Assembly: GCF_001540865.1 (NCBI RefSeq)
Contig: NC_033625.1
Coordinates: forward strand, 14,542,217 to 14,606,216
From: Ananas comosus
Taxonomy: Eukaryota; Streptophyta; Magnoliopsida; Poales; Bromeliaceae
Direction of reading: 5' to 3'
DNA length: 64,000 nt
The stretch's first letter is position 1; every line of letters starts with the position of its first letter. Under the pieces are notes generated by a model. It ran no database searches. It had not been told where the DNA came from and saw only the letters and a program-made list of their open reading frames with translations. Below, in pieces: positions 49,562 through 60,927 of this stretch. Both the position numbers and the translations under genes were made by a program.

Positions 49562-51440
49562 ATTTTACTATATATATATTTATTGTTTAGAGGTAATTTT
49601 ATTATCTTATATATAAAATAATAAAATTTGCACATCTATGTCGCAACTGTAAAAAACTATATATTTTGTCAAATAAACTAAATATAAATATAAATAAAGC
49701 TTCTGTGTTTGTAATTATATGCATTTGAAATATATTATGTTTGTTGTTGTTATTGTGCTTTTGCTAACGCAATCAATAACAATACATTGGTACTTATCAT
49801 TCATATGATCTTGCTTTGTACGCATGCAAAAATGGTCACGGGTTGTGGTGGTGTTAATTGTTTCCACTCTTGTGTCTACTACTTAGCAAAGGACGAGTTT
49901 GCAAATAAAATATTGTTAGAGGGTGGGCCTGCAAAATTGCTTGTGAAGTTACAAATCCAACCCTTTCGCTCAAACAAGATGTAAGGGTTTTTTTTTTTAG
50001 GGAAAATATTTTTAAAATAATTCTCTGGCATAAAAAGTATTATTTATTTATTTAGTTTTCACAAAAAAAATTAGAGAAATTTTTGTTTCTCAGATTTACT
50101 TTATCTGAAAAATGAAAACTATGAAATTTTTTTTTTATTAATGCTCACCTTGAATTAGCACGAATTTTAATGCATTTATTATTCCTAGTATTGTTGGAGA
50201 ATCAAACAATAGAAGAAGTTTGGTCGCTCTTAGTTTAATTAAAAAAAAAAAAATACTAGGGTTTGAATGGAGTTTATATTGTTCGCAAATCAAAAAACAA
50301 AAAAAAAATCACCATCTTAAATCGATGGAGCTTATTTTATTTTATTTTATTTTATTTTATGTTGTTTAACAATATTGTTTTAGATAATAGAATAAGAACT
50401 TAAATTTATTGAATTTACTTTAATAACTGTACGCACTTAAAAGAGGGTATGGTGTATAACTTATTTTTTATTATTTTGTGAATTATTCCTAAAATATATA
50501 GTATATTTTAACTTTATTTATTTATTTATTTATTGTTATTATTTTTTATAACTATTCTTAACACATGAAACTCTTGCTTAGTATACACGTGTAGGGCAAT
50601 TTGGGTGTGCGTTAAAGGGATCAATTAATGCGTGCACGTGGTTTTAACTTTTAATTTAAACCCCTCCTAATTATCTAATCTAATTATTAAACGTTAAAAC
50701 AATTAACATACCCAAGATTAAAAAACTCACGAAGTCATATATACTAGTTAAAAAGTCTGTGCGATGCAGCGGAAATTTATTATTTTAATTAATTATTATA
50801 GTATATAGATTCTGTTTGCGATCGAGTTTAGTATTTAAAATGATGATAAATTATTACACTATAAGTAAAATGAGTCTCTACATATTTAATTATTCAATAA
50901 AATTCTATATTAGCTAACACTTTATTTATTGTGGATCTTTTATTTTTTATAACCATTTGAAGAAATAGAATAAAACAAATAAATAAAACTTTAAATTGTG
51001 TAGCAGATTCTTTCTAATATTATATATATATATGAACTATAAATAAAAAATTATAAATTTATGCACTTATTTCTTATTAAAAAATATTTTCTTTGATATC
51101 ATTAATTATAAAATATTTGAAGCCTAACTAATAATTATTTAACTAAATATTTTTATGATGGATTTTATTTAAAAAATATAATTGATTACATTTATCAAAG
51201 TAAATCTTAATTTCATAAGAATAAAAACATGTTGTGCTCTCAACTATAGGTCATTTTGAAATAACTCTCTCAACATTAATTTTTTTATTAATATTTTTTT
51301 AATTTTTCGTATTTGTAAATTATGTTTAATAAATTAGATTTTAAATTTATATTAAATAATTTTAAGTATATGGTGTATGTTCTCGTATACACCCGATCCA
51401 AAGAGAAAAAAATTGATTGCATCTAGTGTACATTAATGCT
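49562..51440. other. AT-rich spacer
   Basis: No gene was recognised. A TTTTA microsatellite lies at about 50333-50360. The ORF at 49787-49984 lacks any recognisable domain. CTGTGCGATGCAGCGG near 50757 resembles CCCGCTTTACAGCGG near 2790, hinting at another dispersed repeat. Confidence 0.45.
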
Positions 51441-51865
51441 ACACATATATATACACCGTAAAATATATTCGATAATTATTGAAACATCTAATGATTAGTA
51501 CTGCAAAATAATATATGATATAATATATATAAAATAAAATATTTAAATAATTTATTGTCGTAATAGAAAGTTATCTTTGATTCATATTTTAGAGTTGATT
51601 TATAGTCCACTGGGTGCATCCAACATTCCACCTGGCCATGTTGCATGCTCCCATTGGTTCAATCCTTAAATCCTTAAATCAATGTCAAGCCATTTTTCTT
51701 GATGCGATGGAATTTTGATTCAATCCTCAAAATAAATAGCTACGTAGCCATTTTTCATGATGTGATGGAATTTTGATTCAATCCTTTAAATAGCTAGGTG
51801 ATGGAATTTTGATTTCATATATCCACACTAATGCTCCAAATATTGTACAGTATATTTGATACTTA

Positions 51866-52551
51866 GGGTGCGTTTGGTTCGCATTATGAAAGATTACTAG
51901 GAATAAAAGATATCTAAGAATCTTATTCCTATTCATCCTATCACTAAGAATGTAAAATTTCTGTATTTGATTCCCACGGTAATATTAATTAGCCATATTA
52001 TTTAATATTATAAAAAATATATAATTAATTAATTAATTTATTTATTTAATTTTAGATAATGTTACCAAAAATTTCAACATCTTTTTAGAAAAAAGGGAGA
52101 GAAAATATAAGTTAGAGAGAGAGAGCATAATTAAAAAAATAGAAAGAAAAATATAGTCGAAATTAGAGGGAGTGAGAGAGTTGAAATTTTAGAAAGAGAG
52201 AGAGAGAGAAAGCTTAGTTTAGATAGAGAAAAAAAAGTTAAATTTTAGAGAGAAAAATAAGTTTAGAGAGAGATATAAGGTTAAAGTGTAAAGAAAAATA
52301 ATATCAATTAGCCGGCGAGTAGAAAGAAAAAAAAAGATTAGACATATTATGATTACCCCAATCTATTTATATGAGGATATCCACCCTCCCTCAAGGGAAT
52401 GAGATTTGTACTTTGGGGTGAATCTTATTCCCAAGTGAATTCAATATTACCAACTAGATTACTTAGTACGTTTAACCAAACACCGTCATATTTTTTTATT
52501 CCTATTGAATTACTAGGAATCTTTAAAAGATAGCGCGAATCAAACGCACCC
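51866..52551. mobile_element. Tourist-like element (PIF/Harbinger type) in the tandem array
   Basis: 686 bp. Ends are GGGTGCGTTTGGTTCGC and GCGAATCAAACGCACCC, perfect inverted repeats of 17 bases. TTA flanks it at 51863-51865 and 52552-52554. The intact neighbouring unit reads GATACTTATCGTAAC at the same place, showing the empty site with a single TTA. Interior AG-rich, no transposase. Confidence 0.85.
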
Positions 52552-52604
52552 TTATCGTAATATCTGATGATTAGTATTATCTGATGATTAGTATTGTCAA
52601 ATAA

Positions 52605-53147
52605 GTGTGAGGTTACTATGCTTATGGAAACACGGAGCCCTTCGTGCTTTCAGGTCGTTTTCGATGTTGTGACTTTCGAATCGTCGATCAGCTCCGTTAA
52701 ACTTGATTTAGAGTATTTGAACTACCTAGAAAATAAATTTTATGATTTTTCGATATTATTTGCCTAGTGATCGAAGCGGCTCAAAATCAATAATTTTAAT
52801 AGCTGTTGTGAGCCATTTGCAAGTTTAACGGTGTATAAATATTCAAATCACGTGAAATTTTAACAGAAAATTCTTTATACTATATAAAACAAGATCAATA
52901 TTTTTTATCTAAAATTTTAATGTCATATTATCACGTTTTGTAAGATTTTTATTTTTAGCCGTTGATTTTGAGCTCCTTCGTTCACTAGGTAAATAATATC
53001 GAAAAATCGCATAATTTATTTTCTAGGTACTTCAAATACTCTAGATTAAGTTTAACTCAGCCGATCGACGATTCGAAAGTCGCAACATGAAAAACGATCT
53101 GGAAGCACGAAAGGCTCCGTGCTTCCAGAAGCATAGTAGCCCCACTC
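52605..53147. mobile_element. Long-hairpin element with 9-bp target duplication (Mutator-like)
   Basis: 543 bp flanked by GTCAAATAA at 52596-52604 and 53148-53156. Terminal repeats (GTGTGAGGTTACTATGCTT and, reversed, GAGTGGGGCTACTATGCTT) continue inward for about 250 bases, so nearly the whole element folds on itself. A 9-bp target duplication and long terminal repeats fit Mutator-like elements. No transposase frame. Confidence 0.75.
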
Positions 53148-53555
53148 GTCAAATAATATATAATATAATATGTATAATAAAAAATATTTAAATAATTTAT
53201 TGTACTATAGAAATTTAATTTTAATTTATATTTTAGAGTTGATTTATGGTATACTAAGTGTATCCAACATTACTTCTAGCCATGTTGCATGCTCCCATTG
53301 GCTCAATCCTTAAATAGCTACGTGGCACAATGTCGAGCCATTTTTCTTGATGTGATGGAATTTTGATTTCACGTATCCACACTAATGCTCCAAATATTGT
53401 TCAATATATATTTGATACTTATCGTAACATCTGATGATCAGTACTATCAAATAATATATGATATAATTTATATAATATAAAATATTTAAATAATTTATTG
53501 TACTATAAAAATTAAAATTTAATTTATATTTTAGAGTTGATTTATGGTATACTAA

Positions 53556-54507
53556 AGTAGCGTTTGGTTCGGGAACAAGGGGGAGGATAAGTCCTTGTTC
53601 CCCTCTTTGTTCCCAAACGCAGCGTTTGGTATCCGAGAACAGTAGTTCTCGGATTTATGAAACTAGCTGGTATAAGATTGGAACTGGCTGGAACTGCTGT
53701 TCCATCTTTTTTTTGGAACAAGCTTGTTCCCGAATGAGAACGAGGTTAATTAAATCTAAATTTAAATTTTAATGATAGTAAATTATTAATTAATCTAATT
53801 AATATATTTGAATTATTATCTATTGCTTAAATAATAAAATAAATAAACAAATAATTAATTATTTATAATTAGATAATAATAATTATTAATTAAATAATAA
53901 TTATTTATTAATAATTATTTTTCTTAAGAAATAGATAATCGATATTATTATTAATTTATTATTTATAATTAATTATTAATAATTAGATAATTATTACTAA
54001 TTAATTTATTACTTATAATTAATTATTAATAATATTATTTAATTATTAATTAATAATAAAATAAAATAATTATTCTGATTAATTAGATAATCGATATTAT
54101 TAGTAATTTATTATTAATAATTAATAATTAAATAATTATTATTATTTATTAATAATGATTTATAATTAATTATTAATAATTAGATAATTATTATTAATTA
54201 ATTTATTACTTATAAATAATTATTAATAATGAATCAATCTAATATTAATTATTATTTATAATTATTTATTAATAATTTATTTTAAGTAATATTTTGATGT
54301 TAATTAATTAGATAATATAATTTTAATTTCAAATTATAACTTTTATTTCTCTTGTTCCAATTTAACCATCCAAACGCTATTTACCTTTATCTTAGGAACA
54401 ACTCAATTTTCATCCAAACGTAAAATTGGTCTAGTTCCTGCTTATATCTGAACTTGTACCTATTCCTGAAACAGCAGTTTTTACTTATATCTGAACCAAA
54501 CGCAGCC
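53556..54507. mobile_element. Tourist-like element with a very AT-rich core
   Basis: 952 bp with TAA at 53553-53555 and 54508-54510. Ends are AGTAGCGTTTGGTTCGGG and, reversed, GGCTGCGTTTGGTTCAG. Core 53750-54330 is almost wholly A and T with ATTAAT-type repeats. The intact unit nearby reads TATACTAAGTGTATCC across the site. Confidence 0.75.
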
Positions 54508-55130
54508 TAAGGTATCCAACGTTCCTTCCGGCCATGTTGCATGCTCCATTGGCTCAATCCTTAATAGCTATGTGACACAGCCATTTTTCTTGATGTGATG
54601 GAATTTTGATTTCATATACCACACTAATGCTCCAAATATTGTTCAAAATATATTCGATACTCGTCGTAACATCTGATGATCACTACTGTAAAATAATATA
54701 TGATAAATTTATATAATATAAAATATTTAAATAATTATTGTACAATAGAAACTTAATTTTAATTCATATTTTAGAGTTGATTTATGGTATACTAAGTGTA
54801 TCCAACTTTCCTTCCCCCATGTTCACGCTCCCATTGGCTCAATCCTTAAATAGCTATGTGACACAAGCCTTTTTTTTTTTTTGGATGTGATGGAATTTTG
54901 ATTTCAATATCACACTAATGCTCCAATATTGTTCAATATATATTCGTACTTGTCGTAACGTCTGATGATCAGTACTGTCAAATAATATATGATATAATAT
55001 ATATAATATAAAATATTAAATAATTTATTGTACTATAGAAATTTATTTTTAATTATATTTTTAAAAATTGGTTTGCAGTATACTGGCACGACTAACATTT
55101 GCTTCTAGCGACGTTGCATTCTCCACGTGG

Positions 55131-56699
55131 CTATTTTTTTTTAGGACAATTTCCTATGTGCCCCTCTAACAGTAAGTATTTACATGGATGCCTCTATAAA
55201 AGTTGAAAATATTCTAAATGCCCCTCTAAATATAAAAACTTTTAAAAATATCTTTCAAAACATATTTTATTAAAATCTACAGTAACAACAATCAAAATAT
55301 TGATTTTTATCATTTTCATAATTGCCCTTAAATGTTTCTAATTATTAGTAATAATTTTAACTTTTGTAAATACCTCATAAATTTAAAAGTTTACAAATTT
55401 AAAAGTTATTTAGTTATATTTTCACATGGATTTCTGTAAGAATTATATATTCTAAAAGAATAATATTTTTATCTTACCCAATATTATTAATATTTCTAAA
55501 TTTTTTAAAATAAGAGAGGAAATAATAAATAGCTGAAAAATTAAAGTTTATCATTAATTATAAAGCATAAAATTACTTACTAGATTTGAAATATAATAAA
55601 ACGATTTAGCATTGTTTACAAATTTTTTTAAAAAAAACTCAGATATCTGTTAAATTTTATAATCAAGGTTAGAGAAGTGCAAATGTACTAAATAACATGT
55701 GAATTGACTTTTATTAATATTTTAATAGTATTAAATTGAATGCTTGTATCATTATCTAAACTAATTACTAGTGAGGACAGTTTGAAAGTTTATTTGTTGT
55801 ACATTTCATCACATTAAAGTGCTCTTTCAAAAAATTTTAAAAATTCAGAATAAAATGAACATTTTCACTAATTCATGATAACCTATCTAAATTAAATAGA
55901 TCTTGGTAGAGAGATAAAATTAACAACGAGAATATATTTATAAGATAGTATTTATAAGGATATTTGTGATTTATGAGGATATTTATAATATTTGAACGTT
56001 TAGAGGGGTATGAATGAAATTAACCCTTCATTAGTAATAGTCGGAACATTTAAAAAGGCAATTATAATATTTATGGGTTTTTATTTTATTTTTTCCTCTA
56101 AATTTGTGGAAATTAAGAAATGTTTTGATTATCGACCGTCCCCTGAGCAAGTGACAAAAGGCTTAGAGTTAGTACCGAGGTCACAATTTCGAATTCTAAT
56201 TGATTCACATTTTCAGCTAAGTTATTTCTAATTGAAATAAACGAAGCGATAGCGTACTACCTATCTCTCTCTAAAAAAAAAAAAAAGAAAGAGAAATGGT
56301 TTAGAATTTCACCCATGCAAAATACCTCTTTGTACGTGGGAGTTCTCAGTGTCGCTTGCACGATCTGTAAGCATGAGAACACAACTTGCCTCAAATTTTA
56401 ATATATTATAATATTAATTCAATTTTTTTTAAAATTATTATAATTAAATTTAACAAATCAATTTATCTTACTAATTGAAAGTGATATAATAATATTATAA
56501 TTGATGATATGATAATAATTAAAATATTATATTATTTTCGTATAAGCAACGTCTTATAGTTGAGCATCAAAAATAGGATAAATTGCACCGCTAGTTCCTT
56601 GAACTTCTAATCGAGTTTTATTTCGGTATGCAACTTTTTTGAAATTTGTTGTTTATATTTAAACATCTAAATAATTTAATTTAGCTATGACATTAGCGG
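55131..56699. other. AT-rich spacer with a possible inverted-repeat element
   Basis: 55142-56025 begins AGGACAATTTCCTATGTGCC and ends TAGAGGGGTATGAATGAAAT. The inner words TGCCCCTCTAA and TTAGAGGGG are inverted, suggesting an old foldback element. No gene was recognised; the ORF at 56010-56231 has no recognisable domain. Confidence 0.4.
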
Positions 56700-56707
56700 C
56701 CTACACC

Positions 56708-57330
56708 TAGGAGTGTCAACGAGCCGAACACGAGCGAGCCTGGGTCGCTCGTGTTCGCTCATTTCATAAACAACCGAACACGAGCCGGCTCGTAAAGTAT
56801 CGAGCCAAAAAATTCGCTGTTTCGTCGTTTATTTCTTTTTTTTTTTTCTTTTTATTTTCGATGTTTCGGCTCCGTTTATTAACAAGCCGAACCACGAGCC
56901 GCGCTTATGCAATATGAATTTAAAACGAATTAGAAAAAATATACTATAAGGAAAACATTATAAGATTTATTCGTTATATTTTGTGATCTAATGAATCACA
57001 ATATTTAGCATATATAATCATTACTAATGATTGCTTATATTGCATTGGCCTTTATATTTGACTGTTTTAAAATGCAAATAATAATAATTTATATTTATAT
57101 ATATAATTATTTATTTATATATATATATAGGTTATATAATTTGTATAAGTATAAAATACATGAATTCGAGCTGTTATCGAGCAGAATATGAGCGAGCTAA
57201 CCTAGCTCGTGTAAAGCTGAAAAATTTAGTTCGTATTCGGCTCGTTCATTAGACGGGCGATTTGTTCTCGAGCTCATTTCGAGCCGGACACGAATTGACT
57301 CGCGAACAATGAGCTGGATTGCCACCCCTA
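56708..57330. mobile_element. hAT-like nonautonomous element with perfect 8-bp target duplication
   Basis: 623 bp. Starts TAGGAGTGTCAACGAGCC and ends GGATTGCCACCCCTA; CCTACACC lies on both sides (56700-56707 and 57331-57338). Sub-terminal GAGCCGAACACGAGC-type repeats surround an AT-rich core. No transposase. The 8-bp duplication and TAG...CTA ends fit the hAT superfamily. Confidence 0.8.
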
Positions 57331-57338
57331 CCTACACC

Positions 57339-57792
57339 CACTGCGTCTGGACATTTGTATACGAAGAAAATAAAAGAAGAGCGAGAAAAAAAAGTAATAA
57401 GAATATTTTCGTCCGGTGACAAAAAATTCGATTTAAATCTGCAAAATTGAAAAATATGGTCTAATTTTGTAAAAGTTCAAAACTCGTGGAGTTTTTATGC
57501 AAATTGGTCTAATAATAATAAGGTTATATCAATTCAGATACTTGGAATATTCAGATACTTCTAAAATATCTTGTCCAGAAAGTAGATAATATAATTGATT
57601 GTTTCTTGAACCATCAACTTTGATTGCAAATCATTGGTCTAATTAATAATCATGCTCATTGGCTTGTTTCCAAGAAAAATAAAATATTCTTCGCTGCCTC
57701 GATATTTTATCCTTATAGATTATTAATGTGTTATGATAATATATCTATATGATATTAGCTAAATTACAGAAAATGTTTCTATAAATATCTGT
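57339..57792. other. AT-rich spacer
   Basis: No feature was recognised. Confidence 0.5.
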
Positions 57793-58362
57793 TTTTTTAT
57801 TTTTCCTCTTTAATTTTTAAAAATCTATATTTTGTCTCCTTGAAATTTCAGAAATATTTTCAGAAGGGTACGGTGTTAATGGAGAGAAAAAATGATCAAA
57901 TTGCCCTTACTTATTCTATAAGAATAGAAAGAAATTATTTTTTAATATATTTCTGTCATTTTGAATGACATTTTTGATATAAATTACAAAAAATAGACGG
58001 AATAGTGATGGGACCTTGACAGAGGAGGACTAAATGTAACAACTGAAAATTTTAAGAAGGTAAAATATAAGTACTTTTTTCATTTTTTCTTTCTAACTTT
58101 CAAAAACTTATATTTTGCTCTTTTAAAATTTCAAAAATATTTTCAAGTGGTACGGTGTTAATGGAGAGGAAAAAATGACTAAATTATTCTTATTTCTTTT
58201 ATAAAAAAAAATTATTTTTTAATATATTTCTAGCATTTTGAAGAGCATTTTTGGTGTAAATTACAAAAAATAGACGGAATAGTGATGGAACCCTGACGGA
58301 AGGGAATTAAATGCAACAACTTGAAATTTTAAGAAGGTAAAATATAAATTTTTTAAAGTGAA
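57793..58362. repeat. Two direct repeats of about 280 bp
   Basis: 57793-58075 and 58080-58362 share GTACGGTGTTAATGGAGAG, ATTATTTTTTAATATATTTC, AATTACAAAAAATAGACGGA and TTTTAAGAAGGTAAAATATA in the same order, with moderate divergence. Non-coding. Confidence 0.75.
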
Positions 58363-58694
58363 AGATAGAAAGTGAAAAAGCAAATATTTACATGGGAGCT
58401 TTCTGTAATATAGCCTATGATATTTTAGGACTGTCGTATGAGTCAATTAAAGGTTCGTATATCATGCGTGCTAACACATCAATAACACATAAAAGTAATA
58501 GTATCTTGAGGGATTCTTAGTGATAATAAAAAACAAAACGTAATTGTAAGGTAACTAATTGCTTGCACGACAGCACGGTGCCATATAAGTACTGAAGCTG
58601 TCACACTCTGAATCCTACATGCTATGATTCGGATCCGTACCACAACAACCGGCCATGAATACAAAGAAAGAATTTCCAAAATGGAAGATCTTAA
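58363..58694. other. Spacer
   Basis: No gene was recognised; the ORFs here do not resemble known proteins. Confidence 0.45.
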
Positions 58695-58985
58695 GCTACC
58701 GTTTGGTTCGAGGTTAAGTAAAAACTTGTTATTTGAGGAATAGAGTTAAGTTCAAGGTGGGGTTAGAATAATTTTGTGTTTAGTTAAGAATTTGGTTTAG
58801 TTCAGGTATAAGTAAAATAGTATTTGGTTGGAGTAGGTGGGATAAAAAAGATAGCGAGTAAAATAATATTTTGTTTGGTTGGAGTAGTGGGGTGGGGTGG
58901 GACGCTACCCCCCAAATTGGGTGTTTGGGAATAACTTCGGGGTTAAGGAGTTATTCCACCCCTTAACTCCGAACCAAATGGGTGC
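58695..58985. mobile_element. Tourist-like MITE
   Basis: 291 bp flanked by TAA at 58692-58694 and 58986-58988. Ends are GCTACCGTTTGGTTCGAGG and, reversed, GCACCCATTTGGTTCGGAG, both continuing into GTTAAG. Related by its end sequence to the elements at 51866 and 53556. Confidence 0.8.
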
Positions 58986-58998
58986 TAAGTAGATTCAA

Positions 58999-59354
58999 GA
59001 AAAACTTCAAATACCACCCCTGTAGTTTCACACTTTTTCACTTTAGTACACTATGATTTAAAGTGTATCAATTTAGTGCTATGTGGTTTCATTTTTATCT
59101 TTTTATTATCGATTTCACTAATGTTTTTCGTTATATCAGTGACAAAGTTAAAATTAAAGGGTACTAAAGTGAATATTCGATAAACTTAAATGGGGTATCT
59201 GAAATTTTTTTGTTTATAATTTAACGAAATATTAACGAAAAAGCTGACTAAAAGATAAAAATGAAATTACAGGACACTAACTTGATACACTTTAAACCAC
59301 ATGGTACTAAAATGAGAAAGTACGAAACTAAGGGGTGGTATTTGAAGTTTACCC
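58999..59354. repeat. Foldback repeat family R, copy 8
   Basis: The best-preserved copy. Left end AACTTCAAATACCACCCCTG and right end GGGGTGGTATTTGAAGTT are perfect inverted repeats, except for one base at the inner edge. The arms hold TTTAAAGTGTATCAATTTAG and its reverse. Confidence 0.8.
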
Positions 59355-60063
59355 TATATTATTAACGACTAAATAAATTAATTTATTAATGAGAACGAAG
59401 TTGTGCAGTAACTAATGAATGTCCAATTATAATGAATATTAATAAAAAACCGTCCTTTTCAATCTAATTCAGATCAAAATAAACTGCGTATCCATAAAAT
59501 GAAGTCTATTTGACGTGTCTTCACCCGCTGATATTTCAAACATTTTGACTCTCTGTATCTAAAATGGTAGACAACAAAAATAAGCACAACGTTTAGTAAA
59601 AAATTTACTTTAAAGAATAAATAATAATTTGAAATTTGAAATTAAAACAATTATACTTCGGAGCATCTCCGCTCGGTTGCTCTGATCACGAGAGCTATAA
59701 TTACATGTTGTTTCTCTTCGGAAACCCCATACAGAATAAATTTATGCTGTTTATAGAAAAGTAGATAATAGATCATTGTAATAATAAATAATAATAATGT
59801 GTAAGAGTAAATAAATCACAACAAGTAATAAATAATCATAAAATTTACTTGCGTGTACTAGTATCTAGTAAACAAAATAGATAATATATTATGTCTCAGC
59901 CCTACATGGATCTGTATATTTTCTACCGTTTATAGAAAAGTAGCTTTTTACTTGTCCTTGTTAGTGCTAAAAAAATCTTCACATTATAAGATTGTAGTTT
60001 CAGAGGAGTTCCAGAAACTAGAACGATGCAAAGCCAAAATAAGATAATTTTTCAAGCAAACCC
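59355..60063. other. AT-rich spacer
   Basis: No feature was recognised. Confidence 0.5.
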
Positions 60064-60874
60064 TTCTACTTTTAAATATTTTGCCAAATAGGAATAATCT
60101 TAAAAAAAGAAGAGTCGACTTCTACTTTTAAATATTTTGCCAATTAGGAATAATTAGGGGTGTAAAACGGGCCGGGCGGCCCGTGGCCCGCCCCGCCCGG
60201 CACGGCTGCGGGCCGGGCCGTGGCCCGGCACGACCACTGTAGCACCCGGGTCGTGCCGGGCCCGGCAGGCACTTCGGGCCGTGCTGGGCCTCACATTTGG
60301 AGCCCGACGGCCCGGCACGGCACGGCCCGAAACGGGCCTGGACCGTGCCGGGCCGAGGAGAGCGGTGGCCCGCACGGCACGGCCGATTGGGCTGTGCCAG
60401 CCGGGCAGCACAGCCCGGAACCCAGGCCCAAGGCAGGAGATTCCCAAGGTCTGCCTTTTGGTCCAATGGACCAAAAACCCATCTCAAATTTATTTTATTT
60501 TTTAATAAAACAATATATAAATAAATTTAAATATTTATTATTTTATAATTATTTTTATAAATTTAAATTTTAAGTTAAATATCAGTTTAAATAAAATTAT
60601 TTATTGTTTATATTTTTGTAGATTATATATATTTTTTAAAAAAAATTAAAAAGGGGCCGGCCCGAAGCACTGCCGGCCCGGCACAGCCGTGCCTTCCGGG
60701 CAGGGGCCGTGCCTGGCCGAAGGGTAGGAGTTCGGCCGGCACGGCCCGGCCCGGATTAGTTACGGGCCGGCCGGGCCAGGCCCTAGCCCGTTTCGACTCG
60801 GAAAATGTGGGCTATGCCGGCCCGCAAGCCCACATTACACCCCTAGGAATAATCTTAAAAAAAGATGAGTCGAC

Positions 60875-60875
<1 letters not shown>
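60064..60875. repeat. 56-bp tandem duplication, second unit split by a transposon
   Basis: Unit 1 (60064-60119) reads TTCTACTTTTAAATATTTTG ... GAATAATCTTAAAAAAAGA. Unit 2 starts at 60120, is interrupted at 60155 and resumes after 60845 as GGAATAATCTTAAAAAAAGA up to about 60875. Confidence 0.8.
60155..60845. mobile_element. GC-rich-ended hAT-like element with perfect 8-bp target duplication
   Basis: 691 bp. Starts TAGGGGTGTAAAACGGG and ends CACATTACACCCCTA; GGAATAAT is repeated at 60147-60154 and 60846-60853. The outer parts are extremely GC-rich, built of GGCCCGGCAC-type words in both orientations, around an AT-rich core (60490-60650). Overlapping frames on both strands in the GC-rich parts arise from composition, not coding. 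Confidence 0.85.

Positions 60876-60927
<52 letters not shown>

Larger units (their letters stand above)
51441..55130. repeat. Tandem array of about 300-bp units, split by three transposons
   Basis: The unit runs from TTTTAGAGTTGATTTATGGTAT through GCCATGTTGCATGCTCCCAT, TTGATGTGATGGAATTTTG, CACACTAATGCTCCAAATAT and GTAACATCTGATGATCAGTA to TTTAAATAATTTATTGTACT. Unit starts are near 51587, 53232, 53530 and 54768, with a partial unit at each end (about 51441-51586 and 55050-55130). Unit 1 also has a short internal duplication (51640-51800). Transposons occupy 51866-52551, 52605-53147 and 53556-54507. Non-coding; origin unknown. Confidence 0.8.

Noticed and set aside
60128..60505. Overlapping GC-rich frames of 60-120 residues on both strands
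   Set aside because: They come from GGCCCG repeats in a transposon end; all frames are open because of composition, and none has a known domain.
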